From Tenericutes bacterium ADurb.BinA155 (GTDB taxonomy: Bacteria; Bacillota_I; Bacilli_A; RFN20; CAG-826), in the NCBI GenBank assembly GCA_002068375.1, contig MVZL01000001.1, positions 1-37,681 on the forward strand: DNA of 37,681 bases. Reading direction: 5' to 3'. Both the position numbers and the translations under genes were made by a program. The notes under the pieces were generated by a model, which saw only the letters and a list, made by a program, of their open reading frames with translations, was not told the origin of the DNA and made no database searches. Below, piece by piece: positions 1 through 7,851 of this stretch; within the stretch, counting starts at the first letter, position 1, and every line of letters begins with the position of its first letter.

Positions 1-1060
1 TGATATCGGCGAGGTCGGTGTATTGACCCACCGCCAAGATGATGAGGTCGGCTTTGACCGAGAGCTCGCTTTCCTTATAGCGGTGCTTGAAGTAGACGGT
101 ATTGCCTTCGACTTTGTTTGGAACATAGCCATCGAGGATCGAGACTCCCATCTTTTGGGCGCCTTGAAGCTCTTTCTTGCTGGCTTTGAATTCGTCGAAG
201 GTTTCATAGACGACGTCACTCACTTGCTTGACGCCAAGAAGCTTTAAACTCGTCACGGTATCCATCGCGACGTCGCCGCCGCCGATCACGAGAACGTTGT
301 CGGGGACCTGGACATCGCCGTGCGCGGATTTCACTTTGGCGAGGAAGTCAACCGCGGTGACCACCGATTTATTGCCTTCAAACATCGGAAGGACTTTGCC
401 GCGCGATGCTCCTAAGGAAAGGACAACCGCATCGAAACGGCTCTTCAGTTCATTCAGTTTCTTCTGGTCGACCTTGCTATTCAGGTGGATCACGGCGCCG
501 AGATCTTCAATCCGCTGGATCTCGCGATCAATGACCGCGTTAGGCAAACGGTATTCCGGAATGCCATAACGGAGATAACCGCCGGCTTCTTTATGGGCTT
601 CAAAGAGCTCCACGCCATAGCCCTTTTGTAAGAGCATCGCGGCGGCGGTGAGCCCGGCTGGGCCCGCCCCAACGATAGCGACTTTCTTGCCGTTGGATTT
701 TCCCTTTTCAAGGATCGCCATGCCTTTTGCGGCTTCATAATCCGTCACGAATTGCTGAATCTTTCCGATATCGATCGGGCGATCGATCCCACTGCGGGAG
801 CACCCTTTTTGGCAGTAGCGTTCCGTCGGGCAAACCCGGGCGCAGATAGCGCCGAGCGGATTGTTCTCCCGAATGGTTTCCGCCGCCCCTTCATAGTTTA
901 AGAAACGGACGCTCCGAATGAACTTGGCCGGATCGGTTCCCGCCGGGCAGTCGGCGCTGCAGGGGGCATCGAGGCAAAGCAGGCAACGGTCCGCCTCTTC
1001 ATTGACCGTTTTCAAAGAGAAAGCCTCTTCGAAAGGTTCCACGTATTTGCAATTGTTCAT
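1..1060 (-). CDS. preT: Dihydropyrimidine dehydrogenase-type NADPH/FAD subunit, PreT-like (C-terminus cut by window edge)
   Basis: About 353 residues are visible; the C-terminus lies beyond the left edge. The protein begins MNNCKYVEPF and has an N-terminal Fe-S cysteine region (CLLCLDAPCSADCPAGTDP; then CARVCPTERYCQKGCSRSG), followed by two dinucleotide-binding glycine motifs (VAIVGAGPAG for FAD and LVIGGGDVAMD for NADPH). This order and wording closely follow E. coli PreT, which passes electrons to PreA for uracil/thymine reduction; GltD is the wider family. Known members are about 410 residues, so roughly 60 are missing. PreA, the usual partner, would be expected further left and is not seen. 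The start at 1060 is preceded by a GAGG-type ribosome site in ACGAGGTGTTCT. PreT rather than GltD is chosen because of the FIRSVRF-NYEGAAETIRENNPLGAICARVCPTE stretch; substrate is inferred. Confidence 0.85.
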   Translation of the reverse strand, partial: MNNCKYVEPFEEAFSLKTVNEEADRCLLCLDAPCSADCPAGTDPAKFIRSVRFLNYEGAAETIRENNPLGAICARVCPTERYCQKGCSRSGIDRPIDIGKIQQFVTDYEAAKGMAILEKGKSNGKKVAIVGAGPAGLTAAAMLLQKGYGVELFEAHKEAGGYLRYGIPEYRLPNAVIDREIQRIEDLGAVIHLNSKVDQKKLNELKSRFDAVVLSLGASRGKVLPMFEGNKSVVTAVDFLAKVKSAHGDVQVPDNVLVIGGGDVAMDTVTSLKLLGVKQVSDVVYETFDEFKASKKELQGAQKMGVSILDGYVPNKVEGNTVYFKHRYKESELSVKADLIILAVGQYTDLADI

Positions 1061-1120
1061 AGAACACCTCGTCCCTAGTTTACCAATTTCTTTTAGGGTT
1101 AGATAGATGAGGATGGCCTC

Positions 1121-1155
1121 AAAAATCGCCATATCGGTATTTCGATAGCGGTTTT
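1121..1155. repeat. Imperfect inverted repeat in the divergent intergenic region
   Basis: AAAATCGC, a two-base bulge and TATCG on the left pair with CGATAGCGGTTTT on the right around a six-base loop, about 13 pairs with one wobble. Read on the minus strand the hairpin ends in ATTTTTG, so it resembles a weak terminator in that direction; read forwards it lies just upstream of the -10 of the CoA-transferase gene and could be an operator. Neither role is proven. Confidence 0.35.
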
Positions 1156-1179
1156 AAATGCCTTCCGAATCTTTTCTTT

Positions 1180-1185
1180 TATAAT
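1180..1185 (+). promoter_or_regulatory. -10 hexamer TATAAT of the CoA-transferase gene
   Basis: A perfect TATAAT lies 24 bases before the ATG at 1210. No good -35 is seen 16-18 bases upstream. The expected leader of about 18 nt contains AAGAGGA as ribosome site. Confidence 0.6.
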
Positions 1186-1209
1186 AAAAGTACCTTAAGA
1201 GGAAAACCT

Positions 1210-2898
1210 ATGACATGGTACCTGATTCTGCTCATTGTGATTTCGGCGATTTTAGTCGCGTTGGTTTTGATCGATATCACGATCAGCCTTCTCACCTACC
1301 ATGTGATGCGACAGAAAGCCCAACAGTCGGAGCGGGCTTACGAGAAAATCAAAAAGGATTTAGGAATCGTTACGGATTCCGAGATTGAGTTCCTCGTTCA
1401 CCCGGATCGCTTCGGCGAAATGCTTTCCGCTTGCTTTGCCCATAATGGCTTCCCCCGTTATCGGATTGTCCTTCTTTTCTTACGCCTAAAAGCGGTGATC
1501 CGACTCTATAAGAAAGAGAAGATCCTTCAGACCGGAGCGGCCGCTGGCGCCTTAACGACGGCGGGCGAACTCGCCGCGGAAATCGGAAATATCCGAAATG
1601 GCGTCACCACGAAGCCCGTCGTCAAAACCGATGTGGCGTTCGCGGGATTACAAGTGGTTCGGCTCTACATGATGGGCTACTCCAAAAAACAAGCTTTCGC
1701 CGCCCCGCGGTTTGACTCGGCCTTACGGGTCGATAACGCCCTCAATGGTTCCTTCTACAAATATCAATGCGCGGATGGCCGTTATTTTTCCGCCCACGTC
1801 TATTACGAATCGCAAAAGGCCAAGCTGATGAAGGCCTTAGGGATTGAAACGAAGCCGGCGGAGTTTAACCTCGATTCCTTGAAGGGCGATAAGAAAGTGG
1901 TGGCGGCCGCGATCAAAAACTACAAGGCGGAAGATCTCGAAAAGCTCGCGTTCGATTGCGGGGCCTGCGGTTGCGTTTTGCGGACCCACGAGGAATGGAA
2001 AGCGACCGATTTTGGGCAAGCCGTGTGCGCGATGCCGCTCATTCGAACCGCCAAAGTCGGAGATAGCCCTAAGAAGAACTATGGCCCTTGCGGTTCTGAT
2101 CTCCCCCTCAAAGGAATTAAGGTCCTCGACCTTACTCATATCATCGCGGGTCCGGCCTGCTCAAGGATCCTCGCGGAGTATGGCGCGGATGTTCTTTTGG
2201 TCCGTCGCGGCAAGTTCCTAGAGCAGGAGCAGGCGATGCTCGAACTCGATGGCTGGGCCGGCAAGAATTCGATCCAACTCGATTTCAACGTCCCCGAACA
2301 ATTGGAACTCTGCAAGAAGCTGATCAAAGAAGCCGATGTGGTGACCTACAGTTATCAAAATGGGGCCCTCGATCATTTCGGTTTATCCCGCGAAGCGATC
2401 CATGAACTCAATCCCAACATCATCTATGGTTCCCTCATGTGCTTTAGCGATAGCGTCTGGAAAGATAAACCGGGCTGGGCCCCTTTAGCGGAGGACGTGA
2501 CGGGGTTATCGATTCGAAATGGTTCTTTAAAGAAGCCGAAGAATCTGAATGGAGTCCCGCTTGATTACATCCCGGGGTTCATGCTGGCGATCGGTGTTCT
2601 TAATGCGATCAAATCCAATCTTCTCCATGGGGGCGCTTATAACGTCACGGGGTCGTTAACCCGGACCGCCGAATGGCTCCATGAAGTCTCCGATGACGAG
2701 GAGAAGAAGGTCCCCTTCCAGACGAAGAGCCGGATCATCCGCGCGAGTTTGCCCTTATTTGAAGAAGCGACCGTCGCCGTCAAAGATACGGTGGTGGGCC
2801 CCTTACTTTATCCGACCCCCGCGACCGTGGTGATCGGCCTTCCTTCTTCCGTCCCCGCGATGGCGTTCCAGGATGGGCGGACCGGCTTTAAAAAGTAA
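1210..2898 (+). CDS. Family III CoA-transferase (CaiB/BaiF type), membrane-anchored, double-domain
   Basis: Length is 562 residues. Residues 3-30 form a hydrophobic N-terminal anchor, unusual for this normally cytosolic family. Residues about 185-290 resemble the C-terminal part of a CaiB subunit (CADGRYFSAHVYYE, then an RTHEEW...AMPLIRTAKVGDSP stretch). Residues 299 onward look like the family's N-terminal Rossmann part (LKGIKVLDLTHIIAGPACSRILAEYGAD). Asp452 in GVPLDYIPGFMLAIGVLNAI aligns with the catalytic aspartate that forms the acyl-enzyme anhydride in formyl-CoA transferase. This C-half-then-N-half order is known in some fungal and bacterial two-domain members. The enzyme should move CoA between organic acids; the substrate cannot be read from sequence. 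Ribosome site AAGAGGA. It is followed at 63 bp by the VTC gene, which has its own -10. Confidence 0.8.
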   Translation: MTWYLILLIVISAILVALVLIDITISLLTYHVMRQKAQQSERAYEKIKKDLGIVTDSEIEFLVHPDRFGEMLSACFAHNGFPRYRIVLLFLRLKAVIRLYKKEKILQTGAAAGALTTAGELAAEIGNIRNGVTTKPVVKTDVAFAGLQVVRLYMMGYSKKQAFAAPRFDSALRVDNALNGSFYKYQCADGRYFSAHVYYESQKAKLMKALGIETKPAEFNLDSLKGDKKVVAAAIKNYKAEDLEKLAFDCGACGCVLRTHEEWKATDFGQAVCAMPLIRTAKVGDSPKKNYGPCGSDLPLKGIKVLDLTHIIAGPACSRILAEYGADVLLVRRGKFLEQEQAMLELDGWAGKNSIQLDFNVPEQLELCKKLIKEADVVTYSYQNGALDHFGLSREAIHELNPNIIYGSLMCFSDSVWKDKPGWAPLAEDVTGLSIRNGSLKKPKNLNGVPLDYIPGFMLAIGVLNAIKSNLLHGGAYNVTGSLTRTAEWLHEVSDDEEKKVPFQTKSRIIRASLPLFEEATVAVKDTVVGPLLYPTPATVVIGLPSSVPAMAFQDGRTGFKK

Positions 2899-2933
2899 CT
2901 CTGTTTTCCAACAAGAAAACCTTTGGCTTCCTT

Positions 2934-2939
2934 TATACT
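2934..2939 (+). promoter_or_regulatory. -10 hexamer TATACT of the VTC gene
   Basis: TATACT lies in CCTTTATACTAATGG, 21 bases before the ATG at 2961, giving an expected leader of about 15 nt that contains CAAGGT. No convincing -35. Confidence 0.45.
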
Positions 2940-2960
2940 AATGGAACAAGGTATTTTGGA

Positions 2961-3764
2961 ATGGAAGAAAAAGAAGTCATTACATCATTCCGCCGGATCG
3001 AAGTGAAATACCTTTTGAACGAGAAACAAAGGGATGGCCTTTTAAAGATCCTCGAGCAGCATATGGAATACGACCCCTATAGCCAAGCTGGGGGCCATTA
3101 CTCGGTCAAGAACATCTACTTCGATACGCCGACGAACAATGTGATTCGGGAATCTTCGGAAGGGCCCCTATATAAAGCCAAGCTGCGGTTACGGACCTAC
3201 GGAGGCGAACATCCGCTTTATTTCCTTGAGCTCAAAAAGAAGTTCAAGGGTGAGGTCTTTAAGCGGCGAATCACCCTGAGCGAGTCCGAATTCGAGGCTT
3301 TCGAGTGGAAGGGGATTTTGCCTCCGAATAACGGGGAATACATGCATGATTTCGTCCTTAAGGAGATTGCCAACTGGTTGGAACAATATCCGGGGACGGT
3401 CCCGCAGGTCGTTCTCGATTACGACCGGATCGCGATGTTCAATAAACCGAACGAAGACTACCTCCGCCTCACGATCGACAGCAATATCATCGCCCGGCGT
3501 TATAACCTCAATATCTTGGAGGAAGGGGGCCATCCTTTGCTTCAACCTCATCAATACCTCCTCGAAGCCAAAATCATCCGGCAGTTGCCCTTATGGTTCG
3601 CGGACGCACTGAATCAACTTTCAATTTATCGAGCCTCAGTTTCCAAATACGGCCTCGAGTACAAAAAGTATCTCCAAGCCCAGATCCAAGTGAAGGAAAT
3701 CCAGAAGGTGGCGAAGGCCGAATTCGATCTCGATCTGGAGAAATTGCCTTTAACTGACGATTGA
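2961..3764 (+). CDS. VTC-domain polyphosphate polymerase
   Basis: 267 residues covering a complete VTC/CYTH-like tunnel domain. Visible landmarks are RRIEVKYLL (11-19), the IYFDTP strand (52-57), basic tunnel residues in KAKLRLRTY (72-80), LELKKK (89-94), KRR (101-103), the Y-D-R strand in VVLDYDRIAMF, and the late acidic strand LLEAKII. In yeast Vtc4 this fold polymerises the gamma-phosphate of ATP into polyphosphate in a Mn-dependent reaction; bacterial single-domain members are assigned by similarity. There is no SPX domain and no CotH or DUF4956 neighbour, which often accompany bacterial VTC genes. No signal peptide or membrane segment, so a cytosolic enzyme. It lies 51 bp before a small membrane protein gene that may be co-transcribed. 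Confidence 0.85.
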   Translation: MEEKEVITSFRRIEVKYLLNEKQRDGLLKILEQHMEYDPYSQAGGHYSVKNIYFDTPTNNVIRESSEGPLYKAKLRLRTYGGEHPLYFLELKKKFKGEVFKRRITLSESEFEAFEWKGILPPNNGEYMHDFVLKEIANWLEQYPGTVPQVVLDYDRIAMFNKPNEDYLRLTIDSNIIARRYNLNILEEGGHPLLQPHQYLLEAKIIRQLPLWFADALNQLSIYRASVSKYGLEYKKYLQAQIQVKEIQKVAKAEFDLDLEKLPLTDD

Positions 3765-3784
3765 TAACGTTCTACCGTTGCCTA

Positions 3785-3793
3785 TGTTACAAT
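3785..3793 (+). promoter_or_regulatory. Extended -10 (TGTTACAAT) before the small membrane protein
   Basis: TG-T-TACAAT is an extended -10 placed 21 bases before the ATG at 3815. It suggests the small gene can be expressed apart from the VTC gene. Confidence 0.45.
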
Positions 3794-3814
3794 AGCCCCG
3801 AAAGAGGTGTTTTC

Positions 3815-4141
3815 ATGGACAATTACCAGGGGACCCATAAGCGCGCGTATAAGAATTTCCATAAGGCGGGCCAAGTGCTTTTACCGATCGGGATCGGAGT
3901 CTCGGCCGGATCGTTAACGACCTTCGTGACCTTTTTGGTCCTGTTCATTCTCGAAGTGCAGCGGACCGGCGGTTGGAAAGAGTTGGCCACGCTTTATTAC
4001 ATCTTGTTCATGCTCTCGATCGTGCTGTTCGCTTTGGGGGTGTGTGCCTTGATCCCTGGGATCGTCTTCACTTCCTTGGCGCATGGCTTTCGGAGTCACG
4101 ACGAAGAAAACGGAATTTCCTATAGCGAATTTAACGATTAA
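3815..4141 (+). CDS. Small two-helix membrane protein of unknown function
   Basis: 108 residues from MDNYQGTHKR to SYSEFND. I do not recognise a family. Two hydrophobic segments are visible, about residues 20-47 (VLLPIGIGVSAGSLTTFVTFL onward) and 57-88 (LYYILFMLSIVLFALGVCAL onward), with short hydrophilic ends. The ATG at 3815 is chosen because GAAAGAGGTG stands 5-9 bases upstream and an extended -10 lies before it; an upstream in-frame ATG at 3761 overlaps the VTC stop and has no ribosome site. A strong terminator follows 9 bp after the stop, so this is the last gene of the unit. Confidence 0.75.
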   Translation: MDNYQGTHKRAYKNFHKAGQVLLPIGIGVSAGSLTTFVTFLVLFILEVQRTGGWKELATLYYILFMLSIVLFALGVCALIPGIVFTSLAHGFRSHDEENGISYSEFND

Positions 4142-4149
4142 ACCCTACG

Positions 4150-4187
4150 GGTCCCCTCCTTTAAAATGGGAGGGGGCCTTTTTCTTT
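4150..4187 (+). terminator. Rho-independent terminator after the VTC/small membrane unit
   Basis: GGTCCCCTCC (4150-4159) pairs with GGAGGGGGCC (4169-4178), ten pairs with one T-G wobble, nine-base loop, then TTTTTCTTT. Confidence 0.92.
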
Positions 4188-4216
4188 GCGAAGTGTTTTT
4201 TCTTAGGCTTTATTTC

Positions 4217-4245
4217 TTTCCAAAGGAAAGGCAACTCACTATCAT
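4217..4245 (+). promoter_or_regulatory. Promoter of the flavodiiron gene
   Basis: TTTCCA (4217-4222, four of six matches to TTGACA), a 17-base spacer and TATCAT (4240-4245). The expected start near 4252 leaves a leader of about 14 nt carrying CGAGGTAA as ribosome site. Confidence 0.5.
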
Positions 4246-4265
4246 TAGTACCGAGGTAAGTCATC

Positions 4266-6119
4266 ATGCATTGTGAAACACAGTTGGATGAGGGTCTCTT
4301 TTATATCGGAGGGTCCGATCGGAGGATTCATCTCTTTGAGAACGTCTATCCTTTGACCAATGGGGTCTCCTATAACTCCTATCTTTATTTGGATGAAAAG
4401 ACCGTTTTGCTGGATACGGTCGACCGTTCCGTCTCGGGGGTCTTCTACGATAACCTCGAGTTCTTGCTCCAAGGCCGGAAGCTCGACTACTTGATCGTGA
4501 ATCACATGGAACCCGACCATGCGGCCAATATCGGCGAACTCTTGCTTCGTTATCCCGACGTCACGGTGATCGTGAATGCAATGTCGGACCGTTTCCTCAA
4601 GAACTTCTTCCCGAAATTAAAAGCCAAGGTCCAGATCGTCAAAGAGGGCGATAAGCTCTGCACGGGCAAACGGACCTTCACCTTCGTGATGGCCCCGATG
4701 GTTCACTGGCCGGAAGTCATGTTCACCTACGAGATGAGCGGCCATGTCCTTTTCTCCGCGGATGCCTTTGGCACCTTTGGCGCCTTATCCGGAAACATCT
4801 ACGCGGACGAATTGAACTTCGACAAGCTCTATCTCGAAGATTGCCGGAGATACTATACGAACATCGTCGGCAAATATGGTGACCAGGTGATGGCGGTCCT
4901 CAATAAAGCCGCTGGTCTTGATATCAAGATGATCTGCCCGCTTCATGGGCCGGTCTACCATAACAATTTGAACTTCATTCTCCAACGTTACCTTAAGTGG
5001 GCGACGTATACCCCCGAAGATTCCGATGGGGTCATGATCGCCTATAGCTCGGTCTATGGCGATACCGCGAATGCTTGCGATGTTTTGGCGAAGGATTTAG
5101 CGGAAAAAGGGGTCCGGAACTTGGTGATGTACGATGTCTCCAAGACCGACTCTTCCTATCTGATCGCCGAAGCCTTCCGAGTCAAGACGATTTTGCTTTG
5201 CGCGACCACCTATAACGCCGGGGTCTTCGTGAAGATGGAAGACTTCCTCCACGATTTAGCGAACCACAAGATTCGGAACCGGATCATCGGTTTCATGGAG
5301 AATGGCTCGTGGGCTCCTCAAGCCAAGCTCAACATGCAATCGATCTTAAAAGATTTGGAAGGCATGACTTATCTTGAGAAGTCGGTCACCTTGGCTTCGA
5401 CTTTGAAGGATAGTCAACTTGAGGATGTGAACCTCTTAGCGGAAGCGGTGGTTAGCGCGATGCGGCCGGTCAGCGAAAAGGTCGCGGATTCCGGGGGCCT
5501 CGTCGATGCGACCGCCCTCTTCAATGTCTCCTATGGCTTATTCATCCTCCATACTCAAGATAGCAATGGCAAAGACAACGCCTGTGTCGTCAACAGTTTC
5601 ATCCAATGCGCGGATAAACCGCAACGGGTGATGCTCTCCGTCAATAAGCTCAACTACTCGCACGATCTCGTCGCGAAGACCGGGGTCTTCAATATCTCGA
5701 TCCTGACCGAAGAGACCCCCTTCAGCACGATCAAACGCTTTGGCTTTGCTTCGGGCCGTAATGGCGACAAGATGACGGGCTTTGAGAATGAACTCGCCCG
5801 GTCGGAAAATGGCCTTTACTATATCAAATCCACGGCGAATAGCTTCGTCTCATGCCGAGTCCTTCAAAGCATCGACTGCGGGTCCCACACCCTCTTCGTT
5901 TGCGAAGTGACGGAGGCGAAGAACCTTTGCAAGAAACCTTCGCTCACCTATGCCTATTATTTCGCCAACATCAAACCGAAACCGATCGTCCAAGAAAAGA
6001 AGATCGGCTGGCGCTGCAAGATCTGCGGCTACTTCTATGAGGGCAAAGTCCTGCCGAAGGATTTCGTTTGCCCGATCTGCAAGCACGGGGCCGAAGATTT
6101 CGAAAAAGTCGGTTTCTAA
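4266..6119 (+). CDS. Flavodiiron protein fused to flavin reductase and rubredoxin domains
   Basis: 617 residues with four parts. Residues 1-250 form the metallo-beta-lactamase diiron domain with ligands H80-x-E82-x-D84-H85, H147, D166 and H227. Residues about 255-400 form the FMN flavodoxin domain (MIAYSSVYGDTANAC). Residues about 410-565 resemble a flavin reductase domain (FNVSYGLFILHTQD; CVVNSFIQ). Residues 581-617 form a rubredoxin with C584-x2-C587 and C602-x2-C605. Flavodiiron proteins reduce O2 to water or NO to N2O in anaerobes; the fused reductase and rubredoxin should allow self-contained electron delivery from NAD(P)H. All key ligands are present. Cytosolic, with no signal peptide. 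It is the first gene of a unit with plsC- and acp-like genes (15 bp gap to the next). O2 versus NO preference is unknown. Confidence 0.93.
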   Translation: MHCETQLDEGLFYIGGSDRRIHLFENVYPLTNGVSYNSYLYLDEKTVLLDTVDRSVSGVFYDNLEFLLQGRKLDYLIVNHMEPDHAANIGELLLRYPDVTVIVNAMSDRFLKNFFPKLKAKVQIVKEGDKLCTGKRTFTFVMAPMVHWPEVMFTYEMSGHVLFSADAFGTFGALSGNIYADELNFDKLYLEDCRRYYTNIVGKYGDQVMAVLNKAAGLDIKMICPLHGPVYHNNLNFILQRYLKWATYTPEDSDGVMIAYSSVYGDTANACDVLAKDLAEKGVRNLVMYDVSKTDSSYLIAEAFRVKTILLCATTYNAGVFVKMEDFLHDLANHKIRNRIIGFMENGSWAPQAKLNMQSILKDLEGMTYLEKSVTLASTLKDSQLEDVNLLAEAVVSAMRPVSEKVADSGGLVDATALFNVSYGLFILHTQDSNGKDNACVVNSFIQCADKPQRVMLSVNKLNYSHDLVAKTGVFNISILTEETPFSTIKRFGFASGRNGDKMTGFENELARSENGLYYIKSTANSFVSCRVLQSIDCGSHTLFVCEVTEAKNLCKKPSLTYAYYFANIKPKPIVQEKKIGWRCKICGYFYEGKVLPKDFVCPICKHGAEDFEKVGF

Positions 6120-6134
6120 ATAACCTCAATTCCC

Positions 6135-6812
6135 GTGAACCAAGAGAAGCCTTATTTCTGCCGTCTCTTCAATCCCAAGAAATTTGGGATGGATTTGGCG
6201 CGGGCCTTAGTCGGCCCGTGGCTTCTTTTAGCCTATCGGCCGAAAGCGATCTTCGTTTCGAAAGAAGCCAAGAAATCGCTGCATTACCATCATGGCTGCA
6301 TTGTGACGGCGAACCATTTCTCGCTGCACGACCCCTTCATCATCGGCTCGACCTTTTGGCGGAGGCGGATGTTCTTCTTGGTCGCCGAGTTCATCATGAA
6401 ATATCCTTTCCGGGGCTGGTTGCTCCGCCGAGCCGGTTGCATTGGAGTGAACCGCAAGATCGCCGATATCGAGGCGATGCAAATCACGGAAAAACACCTG
6501 GAGCAAGGCGATCTCATCACCGTCTTTGCCGAAGGCGGCATTCAGCATCAAGAAGGCCCCGCTTCCTTCAAAGGGGGCGCGGTTCTCATGGCGGTCGCAG
6601 CGAACGTTCCGATCATTCCCTGCTACTTTGAGAAACGGAAGCATTGGTGGAATCGTTACCACGTCGTCGTGGGCGAGCTCTTCGATCCCCGAAAGATTTT
6701 AGGGAAGGAGCAAGCCTCGATTCCGGAGATTCGGGTCTTGACCGAACAATTGTATGAGAAGACAAAAGAATTAGAGGAGGTTCTCCATGTTAACCAAGGA
6801 AAGCGTATTTGA
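6135..6812 (+). CDS. plsC: PlsC-family acyltransferase (1-acylglycerol-3-phosphate acyltransferase type)
   Basis: 225 residues if started at the GTG at 6135; an in-frame ATG at 6189 would give 207, and neither start has a strong ribosome site. Motif I is N60-H61-F-S-L-H-D66, the HX4D catalytic pair. Motif III is FAEGG (131-135), a variant of the usual FPEG(T). Later VPIIPCYF fits motif IV. These features place it among glycerolipid acyltransferases that add the second acyl chain to lysophosphatidic acid at the membrane, with acyl-ACP or acyl-CoA as donor. Its 3' end overlaps the acyl carrier protein gene by 26 bp, which suggests coupled translation. The FAEGG variant leaves open a related acceptor rather than lysophosphatidate. 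Confidence 0.82.
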   Translation: MNQEKPYFCRLFNPKKFGMDLARALVGPWLLLAYRPKAIFVSKEAKKSLHYHHGCIVTANHFSLHDPFIIGSTFWRRRMFFLVAEFIMKYPFRGWLLRRAGCIGVNRKIADIEAMQITEKHLEQGDLITVFAEGGIQHQEGPASFKGGAVLMAVAANVPIIPCYFEKRKHWWNRYHVVVGELFDPRKILGKEQASIPEIRVLTEQLYEKTKELEEVLHVNQGKRI

Positions 6813-7038
6813 AGATTTAAAGAAGATTGCTCAGGATGTCACGGGGAATCCGCAGGCGTTTACGGACGCCACCCTCGCTTCCGACTTCCGAAAAGACCTC
6901 GGAATGGACAGCATTTCCGTTCTGTATATGGTCTTAGCGATCGAAAAGAAATTCAAAATTCAATTCGACAATCCCAGCATCGAACATCTTCAAAATGTGG
7001 GTGATGTCGTTTCCTACGTGCTAGGCCACGCCAAGTAA
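6787..7038 (+). CDS. acpP: Acyl carrier protein
   Basis: 83 residues, acidic, with D41-S42 in GMDSISVLYM as the 4'-phosphopantetheine site; the usual motif is DSL, here DSI. Helix IV ends in QNVGDVVSYVL. A strong ribosome site AGAGGAGG precedes the ATG inside the plsC end. It carries fatty acyl chains; the overlap with the acyltransferase gene suggests it serves as that enzyme's donor, though a dedicated carrier for another pathway cannot be excluded because no fatty acid synthase gene lies nearby. Its TAA (7036-7038) abuts the stop of the convergent deacetylase gene with no gap and no terminator. Confidence 0.9.
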   Translation: MLTKESVFEDLKKIAQDVTGNPQAFTDATLASDFRKDLGMDSISVLYMVLAIEKKFKIQFDNPSIEHLQNVGDVVSYVLGHAK

Positions 7039-7851
7039 CTAAGCGATTTCTTGGAGCAGCTCTTCGTAGGTGAGGAAGGTGTACCCTTCCTTTTTTAAAA
7101 TCTGAATGATCTCTTCGATGTGATTCAGATAATTTTTCCGGCGGTTGACGTAGAGGCTATTGAGCGGGCCTAAAAGCATCCGCGGGGTTTTGACTTGGCT
7201 GCACTCGAAGGGGTGACAATAGAAAACATAGAGCGATTTCTCTTTGATCGTCTTCTTTAAAACGCGGCGGATGAAGTGGTAGGGCGGTAAACGGCAATAG
7301 CCCCCTCCCCCGATCGGCATGCCATGAAGCGGGTGTCCGGTCGATTGGGGCATCTTCACTTCGTAGAAGCCATCTTTCTTAAGGACCGAGTCATAGATCT
7401 CCTGATAGGTCTTGGTATTCATGGAGGCCCCGTAAGTGGAGATCTTATAGTCCTGCTCGCTGCAATCGTATTCAAAGCCCAGTTTGGGGAGCGCATCGAC
7501 TTCGTCTTGCCTTAAAGAAAACCCCGGAGCCCGGAAGCCTTTGATCTGAACGTCGAGAGTTTGTTCAACGAGCGATTTTGCGGTGGTGATATTCTTCAGG
7601 AACTCGGGGTGGTAGCCATGGAGCGCGATCGTGTGGCCCCGCTTCACCGCTTCTTTTAAAAGGACTTCATCTTGTTTCAGACGATTTCCTAAAACAAAGA
7701 GGTCCGCGTGGATTCCATATTTTTCGAGGAGATCGAGGTAACGGTAGAACCCATCCATCATCGAAGGGAACTTATCGTGCTGCCTCTTCCTTAAACAATA
7801 GATGTCGGAAAAATCCTCCACGTCCATCGTGAAGATTGCGTATTTCTTCAT
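7039..7851 (-). CDS. Polysaccharide deacetylase (NodB-fold, carbohydrate esterase 4 type)
   Basis: 270 residues without a signal peptide. Motif 1 is FTMDVEDF with D10 and E12-D13. The metal site reads H78-G-Y-H81, one residue tighter than the usual H-x3-H. Motif 3 is GFRAPGFS (105-112). A GGGGYCRLPPYHF stretch and the late FYCHPFE motif match the DUF3473-like subgroup found in exopolysaccharide loci. Members remove N- or O-acetyl groups from sugars; the substrate is unknown. The start codon overlaps the stop of the upstream alpha/beta hydrolase as ATGA (7848-7851), so the two are translationally coupled. A cytosolic location would suggest action on a lipid-linked or nucleotide sugar rather than on the wall. 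Confidence 0.85.
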   Translation of the reverse strand: MKKYAIFTMDVEDFSDIYCLRKRQHDKFPSMMDGFYRYLDLLEKYGIHADLFVLGNRLKQDEVLLKEAVKRGHTIALHGYHPEFLKNITTAKSLVEQTLDVQIKGFRAPGFSLRQDEVDALPKLGFEYDCSEQDYKISTYGASMNTKTYQEIYDSVLKKDGFYEVKMPQSTGHPLHGMPIGGGGYCRLPPYHFIRRVLKKTIKEKSLYVFYCHPFECSQVKTPRMLLGPLNSLYVNRRKNYLNHIEEIIQILKKEGYTFLTYEELLQEIA

